Below are positions 15,455 to 19,825 of a DNA stretch of 19,825 nt, in pieces. Position 1 is the first letter of the stretch. Each line of letters begins with the position of its first letter. The stretch is taken from the NCBI GenBank assembly GCA_036645575.1, contig JAVXNW010000050.1, positions 1 through 19,825 on the forward strand, in the 5' to 3' direction. A program made the translations under genes and the position numbers. Below the pieces are notes generated by a model. That model saw nothing but the letters and a program-made list of their open reading frames with translations. It was not told where the DNA came from and did no database searches. Origin of the DNA: JAVXNW01 sp036645575 (GTDB lineage: Bacteria > Bacillota > Clostridia > Christensenellales > Aristaeellaceae).

Positions 15455-18073
15455 CTATCCGACCTTCTTCAAATACTGCTGCAATTGCTTGCCGTACTTC
15501 TTGATGGCTGCGAGGTTGGCGTTGTCAACGGCGGTCTGCGTCTTCTGCGCAAGCGACTCGAGCTTGGCCTGCTTCTTCTTGGGCAGTCCGCCCGCGTCCA
15601 CGAGCGCGCTCGCGCGGCTGAGCAGCTTCTGCGCCGTCGCGGTCGCGTTCGCCAATTGCTCCGCGCTTCCGGCCGCCGACGTGGTGCCACCCGGGCCGCA
15701 CGTCGTGCAAACCCCGATCGCCGACGCCGTCTTGTCGGTTGACGCGCCCACAAAGTACGTAGAGACGCTGTCGGGGCTCGCGTAACGCAGCGGATGCCCC
15801 TCGGGCAGGTACAGCGTGCCAAATGGCTTGACCGTCTTGCAATACGACGACGGCGCCTTGCGCGACTTGGCGCACAATTTGACCGTCCGGTGCATGTTGC
15901 ACGGCTCCTTGGGCTCCGTGCCCCGCAGGTAGTAGTCCGACGTGACCCCGTAGCCGTTCACGTCCTTTAAGCACGCCGCCGTCGGCTTCATGCCCGACAC
16001 CGCGCACGCCTGCGCGCGCACCAGCCCGTAGCTCGCCGCGGAGCCCCGAATGATCGGCTGATCCTGCGTCAAGTTCATCAGCTGATGCACCTTGCGCATG
16101 ATCGCCGCCCACAGTGGCGCCGCGGCCGATCCGCCCGTCGAGTTCGACGTCAGCGGGCTGTACTGGTCGCAGCCGATCCACACCGCGCCCGCGTAGTACG
16201 GCGTCATCCCCGCAAACGATACGCCGCGGTAGTCGCTGTTCGTGCCCGTCTTGCCCGCCACCGTGAAATCGCCAAAGTTCGCCTTCTTGCCCGTGCCGTT
16301 CTCGCCGACACAGCCCTTGAGCACGTCCACCAGCATCCACGCCGTAGACTCCTTGAATACCTGGCGCTTGATCTGCGCCTGCGTGGCGTCGAGGTACACC
16401 GACCCGTCGGGCGACAGCACCTTGGTAAACGCATACGGCTCCAGGTACTGACCCTTGTTGGCAATCGCGCCAAACGCGCCCGCCAGCTCGATCACCGACA
16501 GGTCCGACGCGCCCAGCGCCAATCCCGCGCCCGTCGCCTTGATGTGGTCGCTCGATACGCCCAACTTGCGCAGGTAGTTCACCGAGTTCTCAATGCCCAC
16601 GTAGCCAAACAGCGCCTGCGCCGCCGCCGTGTTGTGCGACTTGTTGATGGCCGTTCGCATCGTCTCAATGCCGGTAAATCCGCCGCCTTCGAAGTTGCCG
16701 GGGTAGCCCTTCACGCTGTCCCAGCCCTCGATCTTGAGCGGCGCGTTGATCACCGGGCTGCCCGGCGAATTGCCCAGGTCAAACGCCGGCCCGTACACCG
16801 ACAGCGGCTTGATCGACGAGCCGACCGGCATGCCGCCCACCTGCGCGCGGTTGAGCAACTTGCGCTGGATCGGCTCCGCGCGCCCGCCGATGATCGCCGT
16901 CAACATGCCGGTATGCCAGTCGAGCACCGCCGCCGCCGCCTGCGGGTTGACCACCTTCAGGTATTGGCCGTTGCCCAAGGATGAATTGTAGCTCTGGTCC
17001 TTGGCGTAGCGCGTCGCCGGATAGTCCGGCCAATTGGTCACGACCTCCTGCACCGCCTTTTGGATGGTCGGGTCGAGCGCCGTATAGATCGAGTAGCCGC
17101 CCTTGCGCAGCTTGGATTCCATCTGGCTGCGGTTGGCCGACGTATCGGTCAGCTCCTCCGCGCGCAGCATCTTGGTCACGACGTCGTAGATCGCGTACTC
17201 CACATAATAGGCGTTGTCGTACATCGTGCTGGAAAACGAGCTCTTCTCAAGCACGTTAAGCCTTTCCGCCTTGGCCTGGTCGTAGGCATCCTTGGCGACA
17301 AGCCCCTGCTCGTACATCAGGTTGAGCACGTGATCCGCGCGGTCCTCGGTAATCTCCGGGGTGTTGCGCGTGTAGTAGTTGAGGCGCGGGTTGTATTTGG
17401 TGGGATCGCGCACCGCGCCCGCCAGCGCCGCGCACTCGCGCAGCGTCAGTTGCGATACGTCCTTGCCAAAGTAGTCAAGCGCCGCCACCTTGACCCCGTA
17501 ATTTGAGCCGCCCAGGTAGATGACGTTTAGGTACTCGAGCACGATCTCGTCCTTGGTGAACTTGGTCTCAAGCTCCAGCGCCAAATACGCCTCCTGCAAC
17601 TTGCGCTTGTAGTTCTGGTCGCTGGTCAGCATCGTCAGCTTGATCAGCTGCTGCGTGATCGTCGAGCCGCCCTGCATGCGGTTGTTGAGCAGGTTTCCCA
17701 GAAACGCGCTCATGATCCGGCGCACGTCCACGCCGTTATGGGTCATAAACCGCTGATCCTCAATGGCGATGATCGCGTTTTTGAGGTTCAATGGGATCTC
17801 CTCGATCGTCGCGTCGATTCGGTTTTCGGTGCCCTTAAAGTCGGTGATCAATTCCCCGTTCTTGTCGTAGATGAACGAGGTCTTGGCGTGCGCGTCAAAG
17901 GCGGACATGTCAAGCGGCGGCGCGGTCTCAATCCACGCCTTCGCCACGCCCATCAGCGCGCCGGTTCCCGATATGCCCAATATGAGCAGCACGATAAACA
18001 ACATCTTCGCGGTCGTCAACACCACCGAGAAGAGAAAGTTGCCATCCTTCGTGCGTGGCTTGAATAAGCTCAT
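15455..18073 (-). CDS. class A penicillin-binding protein (PBP1A family)
   Basis: This is a bifunctional peptidoglycan synthase, 872 residues, with a short cytoplasmic N-terminus and one membrane helix (about 21-45). The GT51 glycosyltransferase domain has the catalytic Glu105 in AIEDQRF, then GGSTITQQL (135-143) and YLNVIYLG. The transpeptidase domain has S419-S-I-K, SHN (479-481) and KTGT (608-611). The C-terminal part after about 680 carries seven Cys residues, including PCNMH and VCTTC, and ends in an Ala/Lys-rich, probably helical tail. The start at 18073 is chosen for the GGAGG 7 bases upstream, rather than the ATG at 18097. It is transcribed alone, divergent from yunB. A housekeeping or sporulation role cannot be separated from sequence. 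Confidence 0.95.
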   Translation of the reverse strand: MSLFKPRTKDGNFLFSVVLTTAKMLFIVLLILGISGTGALMGVAKAWIETAPPLDMSAFDAHAKTSFIYDKNGELITDFKGTENRIDATIEEIPLNLKNAIIAIEDQRFMTHNGVDVRRIMSAFLGNLLNNRMQGGSTITQQLIKLTMLTSDQNYKRKLQEAYLALELETKFTKDEIVLEYLNVIYLGGSNYGVKVAALDYFGKDVSQLTLRECAALAGAVRDPTKYNPRLNYYTRNTPEITEDRADHVLNLMYEQGLVAKDAYDQAKAERLNVLEKSSFSSTMYDNAYYVEYAIYDVVTKMLRAEELTDTSANRSQMESKLRKGGYSIYTALDPTIQKAVQEVVTNWPDYPATRYAKDQSYNSSLGNGQYLKVVNPQAAAAVLDWHTGMLTAIIGGRAEPIQRKLLNRAQVGGMPVGSSIKPLSVYGPAFDLGNSPGSPVINAPLKIEGWDSVKGYPGNFEGGGFTGIETMRTAINKSHNTAAAQALFGYVGIENSVNYLRKLGVSSDHIKATGAGLALGASDLSVIELAGAFGAIANKGQYLEPYAFTKVLSPDGSVYLDATQAQIKRQVFKESTAWMLVDVLKGCVGENGTGKKANFGDFTVAGKTGTNSDYRGVSFAGMTPYYAGAVWIGCDQYSPLTSNSTGGSAAAPLWAAIMRKVHQLMNLTQDQPIIRGSAASYGLVRAQACAVSGMKPTAACLKDVNGYGVTSDYYLRGTEPKEPCNMHRTVKLCAKSRKAPSSYCKTVKPFGTLYLPEGHPLRYASPDSVSTYFVGASTDKTASAIGVCTTCGPGGTTSAAGSAEQLANATATAQKLLSRASALVDAGGLPKKKQAKLESLAQKTQTAVDNANLAAIKKYGKQLQQYLKKVG

Positions 18074-18105
18074 GGTAGTATCCTCCTGCAAGACCAAGTT
18101 TTCTT

Positions 18106-18114
18106 ATTATAGCA
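18106..18114 (-). promoter_or_regulatory. extended -10 promoter of the penicillin-binding protein gene
   Basis: On the minus strand TGCTATAAT (18114-18106) is a perfect extended -10. No convincing -35 lies 17 bases upstream, as often seen for extended -10 promoters. The leader would be about 25 bases and includes GGAGG. Confidence 0.65.
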
Positions 18115-18158
18115 CAAACACCCAGCGGCATGTACGCAGGGCGGGTTAAGGAATAAAG

Positions 18159-18187
18159 TCAAATTTTGGGTCGCTTGCGCATACGCT
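18159..18187 (+). promoter_or_regulatory. sigma-E type promoter of yunB
   Basis: TCAAATT (18159-18165), a 14-base spacer, then CATACGCT (18180-18187) match the Bacillus sigma-E patterns KMATATT and CATACAHT with one difference each and proper spacing. YunB is a sigma-E (mother cell) gene in Bacillus, which agrees with the site. Confidence 0.65.
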
Positions 18188-18228
18188 GGAAAGGACAGCA
18201 TGGTATTTTGGACGAAGTGGTGAGGCAT

Positions 18229-18888
18229 ATGGTTGCATCTGGCAAACGAAAGAAGCGCGCGCTGATCGCGCTGGCGGTGGTGCTCGCGCTCGTGCTCGCG
18301 CTTGCGCTCTACGCGGTTGGAAACCTGAGCAAGCTGATGATCTCGATGGCCGAGGCGCGCGCGCGGCAATTGGCGGTCGAGGCGATCAATCAGGCGGTCG
18401 CCGAGGTGATGAACCAGTCGGTGGGCTATCAGGATCTGGTGCAGGCGAGCGTGGACAAGAGCGGGCAGGTGACCATGCTCAAGGCCAATACGCTGTTGAT
18501 GAACGATCTGGCCAGCAAGGCCGCGCTGGCCGCGCAGCGCAATTTGCGCGCGCTGGAGGACGAGGGCGTGCGCCTGCCGCTGGGCGCGGCATTCGGGATT
18601 ACGCTCCTAGGCGGATCCGGCCCGCGCTTTCGGGTGAGCGTGGTGCCCGTCGGCTCGGTCACCATGCGCTTTGTCACCGCCTTTGAATCGGCGGGCATCA
18701 ACCAGACCCGCCACGAGATATCCCTGGAGGCGTCCACCCTCATGCGCATCGTGGTGCCCACCGGCGCAAACTCGGTGACCGTCAGCGCCTATGTCCCGGT
18801 CGCCGAGTCCATCATCGTGGGTCGCGTCCCCGAATCCTACGTAAACGTCCCAGACACCGGCAGCATGCTCAACATGATCCCCAAATAG
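18229..18888 (+). CDS. yunB: sporulation protein YunB
   Basis: This is a 219-residue sporulation protein, somewhat shorter than Bacillus YunB. It has a basic N-terminus (GKRKKR), one membrane helix (about 10-30) and a long extracytoplasmic part with family-like segments INQAVAEVMNQSVGYQDLV, GSGPRFRVSVVPVGSV, FESAGINQTRHEISLE and VPVAESIIVGRVPESYVNV. Its molecular role is unknown in the family; a spore coat/assembly link is reported for Bacillus. The ATG at 18229 has GGTGAGG just upstream at short spacing, and upstream in-frame GTG codons are possible starts. The sigma-E type promoter fits mother-cell expression. A GCGGCC/GGCCGC stem lies directly after the stop, but without a T tract, so readthrough into the holin-like genes is possible. 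Confidence 0.85.
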   Translation: MVASGKRKKRALIALAVVLALVLALALYAVGNLSKLMISMAEARARQLAVEAINQAVAEVMNQSVGYQDLVQASVDKSGQVTMLKANTLLMNDLASKAALAAQRNLRALEDEGVRLPLGAAFGITLLGGSGPRFRVSVVPVGSVTMRFVTAFESAGINQTRHEISLEASTLMRIVVPTGANSVTVSAYVPVAESIIVGRVPESYVNVPDTGSMLNMIPK

Positions 18889-18926
18889 GCGGCCGGGCGG
18901 ATTGCCTGGCCGCGCGCGGGGCGCAA

Positions 18927-19088
18927 GCGCCGAGCGCGCAAAAAGTGCGGATGGACAAAAGCCGCGACCGCGAGGTGGCGGCGTTTGTCGCTTTTGGCAC
19001 GAACCAAGCGCCGAGCGCGCAAAAATTTCAGACGGGACAGGGCCGCGACCGCAAGGTAGCGGCTTTTGTCGCCTTTGGCACGGTACTT
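18927..19088 (+). repeat. two tandem copies of an 81-bp unit
   Basis: Copy 1 (18927-19007) and copy 2 (19008-19088) share GCGCCGAGCGCGCAAAAA at the start, CCGCGACCGC.AGGT.GCGGC in the middle and TTTGTCGC.TTTGGCACG near the end, all displaced by exactly 81 bases. Each unit carries an inverted repeat around GACCGCNAGGTN (for example GACAAAAGCCGC against GCGGCGTTTGTC). 81 is a multiple of three and short frames run through both, but no good gene signal is present. It is likely an intergenic repeat. Confidence 0.75.
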
Positions 19089-19110
19089 TTGGCCTCGAGG
19101 GGGGATGACA

Positions 19111-19332
19111 ATGACGGACGCGGTGCTGGTCGCCGTGGTTTCCGGCGCCTTTACGCTGATCGGGTCCTGCGCGGGCGTGCTGCGCGCGAACAAGCTCACC
19201 AATTATCGCATTGAACAACTCGAAGACAAGGTGGACAAGTTCGGCGAACTGACCGAGCGCGTGGTGGTCGTGGAACAGTCCGCCAAGTCCGCCCACAAGC
19301 GCATCGGCGACATGGAAAGGGGTATTTTATGA
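19111..19332 (+). CDS. small membrane protein, phage XhlA-like
   Basis: This is a 73-residue protein with one N-terminal membrane helix (about 4-24, DAVLVAVVSGAFTLIGSCAG) followed by an amphipathic coiled-coil-like part (YRIEQLEDKVDKF to about 70). The layout and the YRIEQLE.KVDK segment resemble phage XhlA/hemolysin-type proteins that accompany holins in lysis cassettes. The start at 19111 is preferred over 19105 because GAGGGGGG then sits 6 bases upstream. It overlaps the next gene by ATGA. No phage structural genes or endolysin are in the window, so the assignment rests on shape and motif only. Confidence 0.65.
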   Translation: MTDAVLVAVVSGAFTLIGSCAGVLRANKLTNYRIEQLEDKVDKFGELTERVVVVEQSAKSAHKRIGDMERGIL

Positions 19333-19520
19333 AGCAGAACAGAATCATGAGCAAGGTCACCTTGGCGGCGATCGGCGCGCAGCTGATCAGCCTGCTGATC
19401 CTCCTAGGCATCATCGACACCGGCGCCGGCGACGCCATCAACGGTCTCCTCGTCGCCGTACTCGAAGTGTTGACCGCCTTTGGCGTACTCAACAACCCGA
19501 CCGACAAAAGTGCATTCTAG
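19329..19520 (+). CDS. small phage-type holin
   Basis: This is a 63-residue protein with two hydrophobic segments (about 10-27 and 34-52) joined by a short turn (DTGAGDA). The C-terminal GVLNNPTDKSAF closely resembles the tail of phi-LC3/LL-H-like phage holins, small proteins that permeabilise the membrane for endolysin release. It begins inside the stop of the XhlA-like gene (ATGA overlap), with GGAAAGGGG upstream. A strong terminator follows. It may be a remnant of a prophage lysis module or a host gene reused for another purpose. No endolysin is adjacent. Confidence 0.7.
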   Translation: MKQNRIMSKVTLAAIGAQLISLLILLGIIDTGAGDAINGLLVAVLEVLTAFGVLNNPTDKSAF

Positions 19521-19593
19521 CTCAACACTGTCAAGGCCGGAAAAGCCGCTTCCCGGTTTAGCGGCACCCCGAAGAGGCCAATTGCCCCATGCG

Positions 19594-19629
19594 AAAAGCG
19601 GCGCGTCGATCATTCGGCGCGCCGCTTTT
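19594..19629 (+). terminator. terminator after the holin-like pair
   Basis: The arms AAAAGCGGCGCG (19594-19605) and its exact complement (19618-19629) surround a 12-base loop, with a T run ending at 19630. It can work on the plus strand and, by its A run, on the minus strand. Between it and 19712 nothing else is evident. Confidence 0.9.
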
Positions 19630-19712
19630 TGTACGCTGTGCGCGCTTTAATTTACAAACATCAAAAATAAAATCGTGATTTGAGCATATAGGCGGAATTA
19701 TTTTAAGCAAAA

Positions 19713-19777
19713 TGCGCCATGTGTATTGAAATAAGTGGCGCAACGTGCTAGAATTTACGCAAGGGCGCGGTGCGCCA
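19713..19777. promoter_or_regulatory. three TGCGCCA boxes across the last promoter
   Basis: TGCGCCA occurs at 19713-19719, its complement TGGCGCA at 19736-19742, and TGCGCCA again at 19771-19777. They sit before the -35, within the spacer, and after the expected start, as an operator would. No regulator gene is present to assign it to. Confidence 0.35.
19726..19754 (+). promoter_or_regulatory. sigma-A promoter of the gene at the window end
   Basis: -35 TTGAAA (19726-19731), a 17-base spacer ending in TGC, and -10 TAGAAT (19749-19754) give a good promoter with an extended -10. The leader is about 40 bases and contains AGGAGG before the ATG at 19802. Confidence 0.8.
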
Positions 19778-19801
19778 CTCAATGGTTTAGGAGGAAGACT
19801 C

Positions 19802-19825
19802 ATGAAAAAGTTGCTGGCATTGGCG
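19802..19825 (+). CDS. start of an exported protein gene, cut by the window end
   Basis: Eight codons (MKKLLALA) follow AGGAGG at proper spacing and a strong promoter. The sequence is the beginning of a signal peptide, much like that of the BMP-family binding protein here. The product cannot be identified from this fragment; a secreted or solute-binding protein is a guess. Confidence 0.75.

Overview
The window looks like a high-GC, endospore-forming member of the Firmicutes (class Clostridia or a neighbour). It carries spoIVB, spo0A and yunB, Gram-positive style leaders (GGAGG ribosome sites, sigma-A -35/-10 boxes), and promoter-like sequences matching the sporulation factors sigma-H, sigma-E and, weakly, sigma-F. 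No rRNA, tRNA or CRISPR array was found. I cannot name a genus from sequence alone.

Layout. (1) 1-3509, minus strand: uvrB (excision repair) preceded by an iron-dependent alcohol dehydrogenase with its own promoter. The uvrB 3' side carries a run of four hairpins and a terminator-like stem. (2) 3694-5732, minus: an exported gamma-glutamyltransferase. Its only strong promoter (perfect TTGACA-17-TATAAT) lies about 260 bases upstream, and a 169-bp palindromic repeat sits between promoter and gene. (3) 5794-10012, minus: a probable spoIVB-spo0A-deoB-punA operon ending in a strong terminator. spo0A and deoB overlap by ATGA. The Spo0A receiver domain lacks several of the usual phospho-pocket residues although its DNA-binding domain is intact. 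(4) 10236-15197: a BMP-family binding protein (minus) divergent from an ATPase and two permeases (plus), forming a nucleoside-type ABC importer next to two nucleoside-degrading enzymes. (5) 15396-18187: a bifunctional class A penicillin-binding protein (minus) divergent from yunB (plus), which has a good sigma-E type promoter. (6) 18889-19629: an 81-bp tandem repeat, then two overlapping small membrane genes resembling a phage XhlA/holin pair, ended by a terminator. (7) 19713-19825: a strong promoter with repeated TGCGCCA boxes and the first eight codons of a new gene.

How the genes fit together. The BMP-type importer would bring in nucleosides, PunA would split purine nucleosides to base and (deoxy)ribose-1-phosphate, and DeoB would convert that to the 5-phosphate for central metabolism. 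Placing deoB and punA in translational and transcriptional continuity with the sporulation master regulator suggests co-expression of nucleoside salvage and sporulation onset. The points most worth following up are the degenerate Spo0A receiver at the canonical spoIVB-spo0A locus, the palindromic element in the ggt leader with a related half copy 9.7 kb away, and the orphan holin-like pair downstream of a mother-cell-type promoter.
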